DNA of 64,000 nt from Geomonas agri (GTDB lineage: Bacteria; Desulfobacterota; Desulfuromonadia; Geobacterales; Geobacteraceae): NCBI RefSeq assembly GCF_020179605.1, contig NZ_JAINZO010000001.1, positions 620,001 through 684,000 on the forward strand, given 5' to 3'. Below, piece after piece: positions 19,531 through 29,388 of this stretch. The first letter of the stretch is position 1. Every line of letters starts with the position of its first letter. A model generated the notes under the pieces. The model worked only from the letters and a program-made list of their open reading frames with translations, did not search any database and was not told the origin of the DNA. The position numbers and the translations under genes were made by a program.

Positions 19531-22356
19531 ATGAAAAGAATCCTGTTTCTTGCTGCAACGTTTGCGCTGCTGGTCGCTGTAACCGCTTTTCCTGCCTTGT
19601 CCGCCACGGAAACCAACTCATACTCAAGGTCAAACGCTTCTCCCGCGTTCGCCAACGACGAAAGCGATACGCAGGAAATCAACTCCGACTATTTCAACAC
19701 CAAATCCTCCGAAGATGACGAATCGGATTCCATGGATGACGAGGAATCCCAGGATTACTCCCAACGCAAGGATGTCCGGCAGCTAGACCAGCAAAAGTCC
19801 GACGGTACCGCTTCGCGCCGATCCTATGACCAGTCCAGGGATGAGCAGGTAGACTCCACTGCGGATAATGGCAAAGATGATTTTTCTGCCAAGGATGGCA
19901 AAGAGACAAAGGACCTCTCTGACAGCAAGGACGGCACTGACTCCAGGGACCTGGGTGAGCGCAAAAGCGTCAAGGATCGTAAAGACCGCAAGGACGACAA
20001 GGAAGACAAGGACAGCAGCAAACAGCGAGGCGCCAAAAAGCGAAAGGTAGCAAAGGACAGCAAAAAGAAGAAGAGCCAGAAGAAGGTCGTCAAGAAGCGG
20101 GTTGAACCCGAAGAACTTTCAGTTTTGGAAAAGGCCATGGGCGAGATGCCCACAACCTTGGATAAATCCCGCCCTCAGCCGTACGGCTGGGACCAACTCA
20201 CACAGTTCGGCTACAACTTCTTCAAGCACGACGAGGATCCCTTCGCCTCCCAGACGGATGTGCCGGTAGGCCCCGACTACATAGTCGGTGCCGGGGACCG
20301 CATGACCCTGACCGTCTGGGGGAGCCTCAATGGCAAGTACAACCTCGAGGTGAACCGAAGCGGCGACGTTGTGGTCCCCAAGGTCGGTGCCGTCAGGGTG
20401 GCGGGGCAGCCGTTCGGCCAGTTGCCGACAATCCTGAAGGGCGCCATTGGCCGCATCTACAAGGACTTCCAGCTCAACGTCAACGTCGCCAACGTGCGGA
20501 TGGTGAAGGTGTATGTGGTCGGAGAGGTAGCGGCTCCTGGCGACTACAACGTGAGTTCCCTTTCAACCGTCATCAACGCCCTGTCCGCGGCAGGAGGCCC
20601 TACTAAAAGCGGCAGCCTCAGGAACATCCAGATCAACAGGGGCGGCAAGGTTGTCGAGACCGTCGACCTCTATGACTTCTTCCTCAAAGGGGATAAGAGT
20701 AAGGACATCAGGCTGCAGCCTGGCGATACCATCCTGGTACCCGTCTTAGGCCATGTCGCCGGTGTTGCGGGCAACGTCCGTCGCCCCGGAATCTATGAAC
20801 TCAAAGACGAGAACTCCATCAAGGACATCCTTACCCTCTGCGGGGGGATCAACGCGACGGGCTACCTGCAGCGGGTGCAGCTCTACCGAGTCCAGGCGCA
20901 TGACAAGAAGATGGTCACCGACTTCAGCCTCGATTTGAGCGGGACTGAGGGTGACAAGCAGACCGCCGCAATCAGGCTGCAGGACATGGACTTGGTCAAC
21001 GTACTTCCCATCGACGGCGTCCTCCGCGGCTATGTGCGTCTTGAGGGACACGTGCTTAGACCGGGGGACTACGCACTTAAGCCTGGCATGAGAGTCAGTG
21101 CCCTGATCAAGGGCGACAACCTGCTGCCGCAGTACCATGCGGGTGCCGGGCAGATTACCCGCCTGTTTCCCCCCGACATGCATCCCGAGCTTGTGTACTT
21201 CGACGTCACCCGCGCCCTCAAGGGAGATGCGGATCAGGACCTTGAGCTCAAGGAGTTTGACCGGGTGAAGATCTTCGCTCGCGACCAGATGCAGGAGATC
21301 CCCGCAGTGAAGGTAAGCGGCGAGGTGCAGAAGCCCGGTCAGTTCCGGTACCTGGACAACATGACGGTACGCGACCTGCTGATGCAGGCAGGCAACGTCA
21401 AGCTGTCGGCCTACCTGAAAAGCGCGGAGATAACCAGGATCAAGCGTAACGGCGATGCAGTCACCTCCTACTCGATTACCATAGACCTGGAAAAAGCACT
21501 GCAGGGCGGGGCTGAAGATTTTAAGCTGGAGCCGTTTGATGAACTGACCGTGCGTCGCATTCCCAACTGGGCAGAGGCTACCGAACGTTACGTAACCCTT
21601 AAGGGGGAAGTCAGGTTCCCCGGCACCTATCCGATTTACAAGGGTGAACGGCTCAGTTCCGTCATTAATCGCGCCGGGGGCTTTACCGACTTGGCCTACT
21701 TAAAGGGTGCTCGCTTCACCAGGGAAGCAGTGCGGAAGCTGCAGCAGCAGCGTATGGATGAGGCGCTAGAAAAATCGCAGGAGAAGATCATCAACCTTCA
21801 GGCCCAGGTCTCTCAGACGGCGGCATCTGCTGAGGAAGTGGCAAGCTCAAAAACCACTTTGGACAACCTGATGCAGAGTATCGAGCTTCTGAAAAAGAGA
21901 AAAGCTGAAGGACGCGTGGTAATGGAGATTGCTTCCTTAGAAGAGTTGAAGGGGGGCGCATACGATCTGGAACTGCAGGGAGGTGACCAACTCGTCGTTC
22001 CCAGCGATCCTGGCGGCGTTAACGTGATCGGCGACGTCTACAACCAGAGCACGGTTGTCACCCAGCGTGGCCATGACATAGAGTGGTATTTGAAGCAGGT
22101 AGGAGGGCCGACCGGCGACGCCGATATGGACAGCATCTACGTTGTTAAGGTCGACGGCTCTGTCATCAGCCAGGCCAACTCCTCTAAATTCATGTTCTAC
22201 AACTCCTTCTGGGGCAAGAAGCTCGACTCTGGCGACACCATTATCGTGCCGAGGCAGTACGAAAAGACCGCCTGGCTCAGAGGCGCCAAGGACATCGCTT
22301 CGGTCATAGGCAACATTGCGGTGACTGCCGGCGTTCTCGTTGCGGCGGGGCTTTAA
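19531..22356 (+). CDS. SLBB-type polysaccharide export protein (Wza-like, with charged linker)
   Basis: A 941-residue exported protein. The signal peptide ends ALSA at residue 25, with no lipobox cysteine, unlike classical Wza. Residues 26-190 are low-complexity and highly charged, first D/E/S-rich, then K/D-rich, then lysine blocks such as KKRKVAKDSKKKKSQKK. The Poly_export domain begins near D249 (DYIVGAGDRMTLTVWG). Several SLBB beta-grasp repeats follow (VYVVGEVAAPGDY, VAGNVRRPGIY, LEGHVLRPGDY, VSGEVQKPGQF, LKGEVRFPGTY). A coiled-coil stretch lies near residues 730-800, and a hydrophobic C-terminus ends VTAGVLVAAGL. It should form the outer-membrane or periplasm-spanning export channel of the locus. 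A decayed partial paralogue follows it. Confidence 0.9.
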   Translation: MKRILFLAATFALLVAVTAFPALSATETNSYSRSNASPAFANDESDTQEINSDYFNTKSSEDDESDSMDDEESQDYSQRKDVRQLDQQKSDGTASRRSYDQSRDEQVDSTADNGKDDFSAKDGKETKDLSDSKDGTDSRDLGERKSVKDRKDRKDDKEDKDSSKQRGAKKRKVAKDSKKKKSQKKVVKKRVEPEELSVLEKAMGEMPTTLDKSRPQPYGWDQLTQFGYNFFKHDEDPFASQTDVPVGPDYIVGAGDRMTLTVWGSLNGKYNLEVNRSGDVVVPKVGAVRVAGQPFGQLPTILKGAIGRIYKDFQLNVNVANVRMVKVYVVGEVAAPGDYNVSSLSTVINALSAAGGPTKSGSLRNIQINRGGKVVETVDLYDFFLKGDKSKDIRLQPGDTILVPVLGHVAGVAGNVRRPGIYELKDENSIKDILTLCGGINATGYLQRVQLYRVQAHDKKMVTDFSLDLSGTEGDKQTAAIRLQDMDLVNVLPIDGVLRGYVRLEGHVLRPGDYALKPGMRVSALIKGDNLLPQYHAGAGQITRLFPPDMHPELVYFDVTRALKGDADQDLELKEFDRVKIFARDQMQEIPAVKVSGEVQKPGQFRYLDNMTVRDLLMQAGNVKLSAYLKSAEITRIKRNGDAVTSYSITIDLEKALQGGAEDFKLEPFDELTVRRIPNWAEATERYVTLKGEVRFPGTYPIYKGERLSSVINRAGGFTDLAYLKGARFTREAVRKLQQQRMDEALEKSQEKIINLQAQVSQTAASAEEVASSKTTLDNLMQSIELLKKRKAEGRVVMEIASLEELKGGAYDLELQGGDQLVVPSDPGGVNVIGDVYNQSTVVTQRGHDIEWYLKQVGGPTGDADMDSIYVVKVDGSVISQANSSKFMFYNSFWGKKLDSGDTIIVPRQYEKTAWLRGAKDIASVIGNIAVTAGVLVAAGL

Positions 22357-22936
22357 GCTTGCCTGACGTTTCATAAATGCAACTCAGATCTGTGCAGGTA
22401 TTAATGTAACCAATAGAAAACGACAGTAGCGGGAAGTTTCCTGCTGGAACTTTTGCGGATTATGGTCAAGCGCAAGGCTCTCATTATCAAGGTCTGCGGT
22501 CTTGCCGCCGCGATATCCGTTGCCTCTCCCCACTGATCCCGGTGGCATCAACGTGATCGGCGACGTCTACAACCTGAGTTCCGTGGTGACACGGCGCGGT
22601 CGTGAGCTCGAGTGGCATCTGCGACCGGTCGGCGGTCCCACGGGGATGCGGACTGGTATGACATCTACGTCGTCAAGCTGGACGGCTCCATCATCAGCCA
22701 GGCCAGCTCCTCGATAATCATGTTTTACAACTCCTTCTGGGGCAAGAACGGGATTCAGGAAACACCATCATGGTGCCGAGGCTGTACGAAAGGACCGCAT
22801 GGCTAAAGGAACATCAAGGAAATTGCTAAGATTATTGGCTACATAGCCGTGACTGCGGGTGTTATTCTTTCCGCAGGTAACTAGAAGTGACTTAATCGCG
22901 TGAGGGACCGCGGTAGAGAGGTATTCAAGGGACTGT
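22357..22936. other. 580-base gap between export gene and Wzz-like gene
   Basis: It contains only the decayed export-gene remnant at 22462-22884. No intact gene or clear terminator is seen. Confidence 0.7.
22462..22884 (+). pseudogene. Remnant of a second SLBB export gene
   Basis: The 3' part reads, across at least two frameshifts, as a relic of the last roughly 110 residues of the preceding protein: DPGGINVIGDVYN, then VVTRRGRELEWHL, then DIYVVKLDGSIISQASSS, MFYNSFWGK, and finally IKEIAKIIGYIAVTAGV before a TAG at 22882. At 22462 an ATG opens a 24-codon stretch MVKRKALIIKVCGLAAAIS that looks like a signal peptide but stops at 22536 in another frame. This is best explained as an internally deleted paralogue (start plus C-terminus) decayed by frameshifts. 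It could also be a partial duplication of the upstream gene. Confidence 0.8.
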
Positions 22937-24112
22937 ATGAAATCACAAGATGTTTTTGACGACCGGGAAGTAAATCTAGTAGGCCTATTGTTTATCTTAC
23001 TTAAACGAAAAAAACTAATAATGTCCATTTGTGGTTTCACAGTCTTGGTGTCAGTTGTTTACAGCCTGAGACTTCCCAACATTTATTCAGCTACGGCCAA
23101 GATTCTCCCCCCTCAAAAGGAGAGTGGTGGGGCTTTGTCGGCTCTAGTCGGACAGGCGGGGGGGTTAGCAGGGCTAGCAGCGTCTGGGCTTGGGGGGGGC
23201 GATCTCTACCTGGGGATTTTAAAAAGTCGTTCAGTTGCTGACGGTGTAATAAATAAACTGGACCTGATGAAGGTTTACGAGGTAGACACCCTTGAACAGG
23301 CCCGGCTCACGCTTCAGGGCCGCACCATTGTTCAAGGTGGAAAAGATGGGATCATCTCTATCACTACCGAGGATAAAGACCCGAAACTCTCAGCCTTATT
23401 AGCCAATACAATTGTTGAAGAACTTGGTACGACTACAGTTCGGTTGAATCTATCTAAAGCAGGAACTGAGAGAGCTTTTCTGGAAAAGCGACTTGATGTA
23501 GTCAAGAAAGATCTAAAGATTGCAGAAGAGAATTTAAAAACCTTTTGCTCAGAGCATAAAATTGTTCAGGTCGACTCGCAAACAAAAGCCTCTGTTGAAT
23601 CAGTGGCGCGAATGAAAGCTGAACTTGCAAATCGGGAGATTCAGCTTTCGATAGTAAGGGCCAAGCAGACGGATGAAAGCCCTGATATTAAAGCCCTGCA
23701 GAGTGGGATTAGACAACTTAAGAATGAAATACAACGGATCTCAGGGAGTAGTGTTTCTGCTGAGGGAATCCCATCGGTAGGCAGTGTGCCGAGCCTTGGC
23801 CTTGAATATACCCGGAGACTTCGCGAACTGAAAACACAAGAGGCGATCTTGGAGCAGTTGACTAAACAGTACGAAGTAGCAAAGCTGGGCGAAGCTAAGG
23901 ATTCTTCTGCATTTCAAGTGCTTGATGAAGCCGTTGTCCCCATTAAAAAAAGTAAACCGTCTCGCGCTCGAATAGTGATTTTAGCAACGATTTCAGGAGG
24001 TATCCTTTCAGTGCTACTGGCCTTTCTGTTAGAATGGATTGGCAACCTTGAGGATGCTGAAAAAGAGCTGTTAAATAGAATCAAACGAGAAATATTTTCG
24101 GTGCGGTCTTGA
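22937..24112 (+). CDS. Wzz/GumC-like chain-length determinant protein
   Basis: A 391-residue inner-membrane protein. A transmembrane segment lies at about residues 28-48 (LIMSICGFTVLVSVVYSL), followed by the Wzz motif region IYSATAKILPPQ, a long periplasmic coiled-coil (about 170-330) and a second transmembrane segment near residues 352-372 just after the proline-rich KKSKPSRAR. No C-terminal tyrosine-kinase domain is present, so it resembles Wzz rather than Wzc. It probably sets polymer length with Wzy or links to the export channel. From here the base composition becomes AT-rich. Confidence 0.88.
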   Translation: MKSQDVFDDREVNLVGLLFILLKRKKLIMSICGFTVLVSVVYSLRLPNIYSATAKILPPQKESGGALSALVGQAGGLAGLAASGLGGGDLYLGILKSRSVADGVINKLDLMKVYEVDTLEQARLTLQGRTIVQGGKDGIISITTEDKDPKLSALLANTIVEELGTTTVRLNLSKAGTERAFLEKRLDVVKKDLKIAEENLKTFCSEHKIVQVDSQTKASVESVARMKAELANREIQLSIVRAKQTDESPDIKALQSGIRQLKNEIQRISGSSVSAEGIPSVGSVPSLGLEYTRRLRELKTQEAILEQLTKQYEVAKLGEAKDSSAFQVLDEAVVPIKKSKPSRARIVILATISGGILSVLLAFLLEWIGNLEDAEKELLNRIKREIFSVRS

Positions 24113-24210
24113 CTGTATTTTATTTTTTACACTAATTTGGTTTGTTGACTGAAAGTAACTGATAAATTGCATATTTCAGACTCATTCTGTAGTTAGTTTG
24201 GAGGTTACTC

Positions 24211-24984
24211 TTGAAAGTTGTTATTCTTGCGGGTGGTTTTGGAACTCGAATTAGTGAAGAATCTCACCTTAAACCTAAACCAATGATAGAAATAGGTGAA
24301 CGCCCCATACTCTGGCACATAATGAAAATCTATTCCAGTTATGGTTTCAACGATTTCATAATTTGTCTCGGATATAAGGGGTACTGCATCAAGGAGTACT
24401 TTGCTCACTATTTTCTTCATGAATCAGACGTCACCTTTGACTTTAAGAACCATAACGAGAGAATGATCCATCATCATTCGGCCGAGCCGTGGACTGTTAC
24501 CCTTGCCAACACCGGTTTAGAGACCATGACTGGAGGGCGTGTGAAACGGATTCGTGAGTACGTTGGAAACGATACCTTTATGCTCACTTACGGCGACGGT
24601 GTTTCAGATGTGGACGTTCGAAAGCTGGTCGCATTTCACAAGGAGCATGGCCGACTTGCTACCGTCACCTCTATTCAACCTCAGGGGCGCTTCGGCGCTC
24701 TTGACGTCACAGGCGAAAGCCGGGTCCTAGGTTTCCAAGAGAAACCGAAAGGCGATGGAGCTTGGATTAACGCAGGTTTCTTTGTTCTGGAACCGGAGGT
24801 GCTGGATTATATAGCTGGGGACGATACTTCATTGGAAAGGGAACCGATGGAAAAGCTCAGCCAGGACGGGGAACTATTCGCTTATAGGCATACGGGGTTT
24901 TGGCAACCAATGGACACACTGCGGGATAAGAAAGCTTTGGAAGAACTGTGGAAGAGTGGCAATGCACCGTGGAAAACATGGTAG
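24211..24984 (+). CDS. rfbF: Glucose-1-phosphate cytidylyltransferase RfbF
   Basis: A 257-residue enzyme making CDP-glucose from CTP and glucose 1-phosphate, the first step to CDP-3,6-dideoxyhexoses. The signature [19 protein letters not shown] opens the protein, and [24 protein letters not shown] and [11 protein letters not shown] follow, as in RfbF/AscA. It starts with TTG at 24211, after GGAGGTTACTC. Its stop overlaps possible starts of the next gene, rfbG. Confidence 0.95.
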   Translation: MKVVILAGGFGTRISEESHLKPKPMIEIGERPILWHIMKIYSSYGFNDFIICLGYKGYCIKEYFAHYFLHESDVTFDFKNHNERMIHHHSAEPWTVTLANTGLETMTGGRVKRIREYVGNDTFMLTYGDGVSDVDVRKLVAFHKEHGRLATVTSIQPQGRFGALDVTGESRVLGFQEKPKGDGAWINAGFFVLEPEVLDYIAGDDTSLEREPMEKLSQDGELFAYRHTGFWQPMDTLRDKKALEELWKSGNAPWKTW

Positions 24985-24989
24985 GTACC

Positions 24990-26057
24990 ATGATCGACCC
25001 CATATTTTGGAAAAACAAAAAGGTCTTTGTTACAGGGCACACCGGCTTTAAAGGCAGTTGGTTATGTATGTGGTTGCATAGCCTTGGTGCTGAGGTAACG
25101 GGATATGCTCTTGCTCCTCCTACGAGCCCTGCTCTGTTTGAACTTTGTAGGGTTGGTGACCTTGTACACTCTGTTATCGCAGACGTTAGGGACTACAACC
25201 TATTGTCGTCCGCCTTGTTGGCCGCCTCTCCCGAGGTGGTTGTACACATGGCGGCGCAACCCTTGGTACGGGACTCATACCTGATTCCAGTAGAGACCTT
25301 TTCAACCAATGTCATGGGGACAGTGCTATTGCTAGAAGCGGTGCGCCACTGCAGTTCCGTGCGTGCAGTGGTTAACGTGACTACCGACAAATGCTACGAA
25401 AATAAAGAGTGGATCTGGGGCTATCGGGAGACCGATCAGATGGGGGGCTACGACCCCTACTCCAGCAGTAAGGGGTGCGCCGAATTGGTTACGGCCGCTT
25501 ACCGGCGTTCCTTCTTCGGAACTGATCATGGCAGCCACAGCGCCTCCATCGCTTCGGCCCGCGCAGGAAATGTTATCGGTGGGGGGGACTGGGCCTCCGA
25601 CCGGTTGATCCCTGATTGCGTAAGAGCCCTGCTGGAGGGCCGAAACATTGCAGTCCGCAACCCCCATGCTATTCGTCCTTGGCAACATGTGTTGGAGCCG
25701 CTATCGGGGTATTTACTGCTGGCTCAGCGCCTTTGCCAGGAGGGATCGACCTATGCCTCTGCATGGAACTTTGGCCCAGGTGATGATGATACTAGGCCCG
25801 TGGAGTGGATAGTACAGAATATCTGCTCCCGGTGGGGACGCGGAGCATCATTCACTGTTGACATCGGAGATCATCCACACGAAGCAAACTACCTCAAATT
25901 GGACTGTTCAAAGGCTAGAACTGAACTGGGGTGGCGCCCTAAATGGGACTTGAATGAATCTTTAGAGCGCATAGTTCAGTGGACCAATGCTTACTGCGAA
26001 AATAAGTGTATGCGTGATTTCACCATGGCCCAGATTGAAGATTACTGTGCCTGTTGA
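24990..26057 (+). CDS. rfbG: CDP-glucose 4,6-dehydratase RfbG
   Basis: A 355-residue short-chain dehydratase. The NAD-binding motif VTGHTGFKGSWL lies near the N-terminus, AAQPLVRDSY follows, and the catalytic YxxxK lies in YDPYSSSKGCAEL with TTDKCYEN. It makes CDP-4-keto-6-deoxyglucose. The ATG at 24990 gives the usual start MIDPIFW; ATG 24978 is an alternative that overlaps rfbF. It works between RfbF and RfbH. Confidence 0.94.
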   Translation: MIDPIFWKNKKVFVTGHTGFKGSWLCMWLHSLGAEVTGYALAPPTSPALFELCRVGDLVHSVIADVRDYNLLSSALLAASPEVVVHMAAQPLVRDSYLIPVETFSTNVMGTVLLLEAVRHCSSVRAVVNVTTDKCYENKEWIWGYRETDQMGGYDPYSSSKGCAELVTAAYRRSFFGTDHGSHSASIASARAGNVIGGGDWASDRLIPDCVRALLEGRNIAVRNPHAIRPWQHVLEPLSGYLLLAQRLCQEGSTYASAWNFGPGDDDTRPVEWIVQNICSRWGRGASFTVDIGDHPHEANYLKLDCSKARTELGWRPKWDLNESLERIVQWTNAYCENKCMRDFTMAQIEDYCAC

Positions 26058-26109
26058 TGCGCTGCTTGCATCACCGTCGTGACAACTAGTTTATCCAAAG
26101 GAGCGGCAT

Positions 26110-27453
26110 GTGGAACAATGTGCAGAACAAGACCAGGCTTTGCGCGAGGAAGTCATCAGGGCCGCCATTGCCTACTATGAATACAGGCATGCAGTACGCA
26201 AGGAGTTTAAGCCGGGAGATAGGATTCCTTATGCGGCGCGTGTTTTTGATGAAGCGGAGATAACAGCACTCATTGATTCTTCCCTAGATTTCTGGCTGAC
26301 TACCGGGCGATATGCCGAACGCTTTGAAAGGATGTTTGAGCAGTTCCTTGAGGTACAACATTGTTCATTGACTAATTCCGGTTCGTCAGCAAACCTCCTT
26401 GCCTTTATGGCCCTAACCTCCCCGAAATTAGGAGAAAGGCGAATAATGAAAGGAGACGAGGTTATAACTGTTGCTGCTGGTTTTCCTACTACAGTTGCTC
26501 CTATCGTGCAGTTCGGTGCCGTCCCGGTATTTGTAGATGTTAGTTTGCCTACCTACAATATCGATGTTTCACAGCTTGAGGCTGCACTCTCTGAAACGAC
26601 TAAGGCTGTGATGGTGGCGCACACGCTAGGCAACCCATTCGATCTGTCCTCAGTTAAGGCATTTTGCGACAAGTATAACCTTTGGCTTATTGAGGACAAT
26701 TGTGATGCTCTTGGAGCCAGATATCTCTATAAAAATGAGTGGCGTTACACCGGGACAATTGGGCACCTTGGCACATCAAGCTTTTACCCGCCGCACCACA
26801 TGACTATGGGCGAAGGTGGCGCAGTGTATACTAATGAGGCTACGCTCAATCGTTTGGTAGAGTCTTTTCGGGACTGGGGACGCGACTGCTGGTGCCCTTC
26901 TGGTAAAGACAATACATGTAGCAACCGTTTTGGCCAAGTATTTGGTGAGTTGCCTTTGGGATATGACCATAAATACGTCTATTCTCACTTTGGTTATAAC
27001 TTGAAATTAACTGACATGCAGGCTGCAATTGGTTGTGCCCAGATACAGAAGTTGCCTTATTTTATAGAGTCTAGGAAAAAAAACTGGAAGATGCTCCGGG
27101 ACGGGCTCGCTGGATGTGAGGATCGTTACATACTGCCTGAGCCAACGGAGTCCTCAGACCCATCTTGGTTTGGGTTCTTGCTTACTGTGCGTTCAGATAA
27201 TGGACTATCGCGAGATCGTGTCGTCAATCATCTTGAAAAAAACGGCATTCAAACTAGGATGCTTTTTGCGGGGAATCTTATAAAACATCCTTGCTTTGAT
27301 GAGATGCGGCGAGAAGCAAAAGGTTTCAGGGTGGTGGGGGATCTACCGAACACCAACAAAATTGTTCAAGATACCTTCTGGATTGGCGTCTACCCTGGTC
27401 TCAATATAGAGATGATTACTTACATCATTGACAAGATAAAAGCCATAAGTTGA
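26110..27453 (+). CDS. rfbH: CDP-4-keto-6-deoxyglucose 3-dehydrase RfbH
   Basis: A 447-residue DegT/DnrJ-fold enzyme of the RfbH/AscC (E1) type, which uses pyridoxamine phosphate and a [2Fe-2S] cluster. The usual PLP-binding lysine is replaced by histidine in SSFYPPHHMTMGEGG, and the cluster cysteines are visible in DNCDALGAR and in DCWCPSGKDNTC. With an NADH-dependent E3 reductase it would give CDP-4-keto-3,6-dideoxyglucose. No E3 gene is seen in the window. It starts with GTG at 26110 after AAAGGAGCGGC. Confidence 0.95.
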   Translation: MEQCAEQDQALREEVIRAAIAYYEYRHAVRKEFKPGDRIPYAARVFDEAEITALIDSSLDFWLTTGRYAERFERMFEQFLEVQHCSLTNSGSSANLLAFMALTSPKLGERRIMKGDEVITVAAGFPTTVAPIVQFGAVPVFVDVSLPTYNIDVSQLEAALSETTKAVMVAHTLGNPFDLSSVKAFCDKYNLWLIEDNCDALGARYLYKNEWRYTGTIGHLGTSSFYPPHHMTMGEGGAVYTNEATLNRLVESFRDWGRDCWCPSGKDNTCSNRFGQVFGELPLGYDHKYVYSHFGYNLKLTDMQAAIGCAQIQKLPYFIESRKKNWKMLRDGLAGCEDRYILPEPTESSDPSWFGFLLTVRSDNGLSRDRVVNHLEKNGIQTRMLFAGNLIKHPCFDEMRREAKGFRVVGDLPNTNKIVQDTFWIGVYPGLNIEMITYIIDKIKAIS

Positions 27454-27515
27454 GCTTAATTTGCTCGTTAGTAAATGTTTCAGCCTGAACAACGTGGTTG
27501 AAAATAGGTAAAACG

Positions 27516-28424
27516 ATGAACATTTTGATAGATGGAGCAACTGGTTTCTTGGGTGGTAAAGTTACAACTATGCTAGTTGAACTAGGACATGATGTTTCTA
27601 TTATCAAAAGAACATCTTCTAACACCACGAGCATAGACCATATCAGAAACTGTAAATTTTATGATATTGACACATGTGACAAAGAGACTATTTTTAGTGA
27701 AAGCAGCAAGTTTGATGTAGTGATACACTTAGCTACTGATTATGGCCGTGCAGGTAATGGTTTTTCAGGGGTTATTCAAGCAAATTTGATGCTTCCTCTG
27801 GAACTTATGAGCCTCAGTGTAAAATATGGGGTGGAGTTTTTCATTAATACTGACACTTATTACAACAGGCCTGGCAGTCAATCCTACCATCTCGCCCCCT
27901 ACTCTTTAACGAAGCGCCAGATTGTTGAATGGGGCAAATTGCTTGCTGTTCAAAAAAAATTACATTTTATCAATGTAAAGCTTCAACATATGTTTGGGGC
28001 TGGCGAAGGGGCTTCGAAATTTACTACAAGCTTGATCCGCGATTGCGTTAGGGACGTTGATGAAGTGAAACTTACTGATGGTATTCAAAGACGCGACTTT
28101 ATTTATATTGACGATGTAGTGGCAGCGTATAAAACAATTCTATTGCAACTACCATATGATGATTTTTTTGTTGACTATGATGTAGGTACTGGGATATCCA
28201 CTTCAATAAGAGATTTTGCGTTATTGGTAAAAAAAGCTACAAAAACAAGGACCCACCTCAATTTCGGAGCTATACCAAATCGTGAAAATGAAATAACTGA
28301 TTCTTGTGCAGACACAACTCTACTTAGAAGTTTGGGATGGACCGCACAAGTAGAGTTAGAAGAGGGAGTTGACAGGATCATACAGTATGAAACCATTTCT
28401 AAGTATAACGATTCCGACTTATAA
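27516..28424 (+). CDS. NAD(P)-dependent sugar epimerase/reductase, candidate CDP-dideoxyhexose synthase
   Basis: A 302-residue extended short-chain dehydrogenase. GATGFLGGKV is the nucleotide-binding motif and the catalytic YxxxK is YSLTK, with a threonine-rich TDTYYNRP before it. Lying directly after rfbF, rfbG and rfbH, it is a candidate CDP-abequose or paratose synthase-like 4-ketoreductase acting on CDP-4-keto-3,6-dideoxyglucose. It could be a UDP-sugar epimerase instead; sequence alone does not settle this. The ATG at 27516 is preferred over a TTG at 27498. Its 3' end overlaps the next gene by 38 bases. Confidence 0.78.
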   Translation: MNILIDGATGFLGGKVTTMLVELGHDVSIIKRTSSNTTSIDHIRNCKFYDIDTCDKETIFSESSKFDVVIHLATDYGRAGNGFSGVIQANLMLPLELMSLSVKYGVEFFINTDTYYNRPGSQSYHLAPYSLTKRQIVEWGKLLAVQKKLHFINVKLQHMFGAGEGASKFTTSLIRDCVRDVDEVKLTDGIQRRDFIYIDDVVAAYKTILLQLPYDDFFVDYDVGTGISTSIRDFALLVKKATKTRTHLNFGAIPNRENEITDSCADTTLLRSLGWTAQVELEEGVDRIIQYETISKYNDSDL

Positions 28425-29388
28425 TAGATGTGAGACACTCAAAGCGAATCTTTCAAAGATCGTTGAAGAACTAGATAGTGAGATAGAGATTCTTGTTTCA
28501 GATAACGCGTCGACGGATGGGACGGAGGCGCTATGCAGGCAATACCAGGAGAGGTTCTCTTTTTTTAACTACCACCGAAATGAATTTAATCTGGGTTATG
28601 ACCTAAATGTTTTGAATTGCGTAGAATTGTGTTCCGGACACTATATTTGGTTTTTAAGCGATGATGATTTCGTAAATGGCAAACTTATAAAGGAAGTCGT
28701 TGCAGAGCTAAAAAAAGAAAAACCCGATGGTGCTCTTATTAATGCGACAGTGGTAAATCCACAATCAGGCATAGTCTTAATTGATAATTTAGGTGGCTGC
28801 AATACTGACTATCTGACGTTGGTAGGCACGGCAGAATTCATCGATTACTCGAAATGGGCGACCCTCATCTCTTCCCTAATAGTCCGAAGAGACTTGATAG
28901 AATTTAATCCTCTATCAGAACACGTTGGGTCGTGTTTTATCCAAGTTCCATTGTTCTGGCGTGCTTTGTACCAGCGTCGTCTCTATGTGCTTGGATCGAA
29001 ACGAATAATTAAAAACGACGGTATAGGTGATAATTTCAACCAGCACTCAAGCAAGCTTTGGTTGCTGAACTGGATTGCCACCATATCTTCGTTGTGTGAT
29101 CTGTATACACTCGAAAGTTGTAGACGAGCAGCGACTAGTCTTTATCCTAAAGCTTTTTACGCACCCGGGAGTTTGGTTATGCATGTGATTCAGGCGAGGG
29201 GGGGCGGAGTGTTGAGCTCTTCGAATAAGAAAGTTGTAGTTGATGGACTTGATATCAACTTTGCCCAGCGTCTACTTATTGATGCCATTGTTTACGTGCC
29301 GGTAAGTCTCGTGGATTGTCTCTTCTGGATCGCGAGAAGGTTTGCCAGAGTTGTCCGGACAGCCAGACGGAGACTTGACTGTGCCTGA
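28387..29388 (+). CDS. Family 2 glycosyltransferase
   Basis: A 333-residue GT-A fold transferase. It opens FLSITIPTYNRCETLK and shows the SDNASTDGT nucleotide-sugar motif and a metal-binding-type SDDD in WFLSDDDFV. It resembles abequosyl-type and other O-antigen GT2 enzymes, and its position after the dideoxyhexose genes makes a dideoxyhexosyl role attractive, but that is inference. ATG 28387 has AGGA nine bases upstream and overlaps the preceding gene. The C-terminal hydrophobic and arginine-rich tail may bind the membrane surface. Confidence 0.88.
   Translation: MKPFLSITIPTYNRCETLKANLSKIVEELDSEIEILVSDNASTDGTEALCRQYQERFSFFNYHRNEFNLGYDLNVLNCVELCSGHYIWFLSDDDFVNGKLIKEVVAELKKEKPDGALINATVVNPQSGIVLIDNLGGCNTDYLTLVGTAEFIDYSKWATLISSLIVRRDLIEFNPLSEHVGSCFIQVPLFWRALYQRRLYVLGSKRIIKNDGIGDNFNQHSSKLWLLNWIATISSLCDLYTLESCRRAATSLYPKAFYAPGSLVMHVIQARGGGVLSSSNKKVVVDGLDINFAQRLLIDAIVYVPVSLVDCLFWIARRFARVVRTARRRLDCA

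Noticed and set aside
24113-24210. Possible promoter TTGACT before rfbF
   Set aside because: The matching -10 hexamer TGCATA agrees at only two positions.
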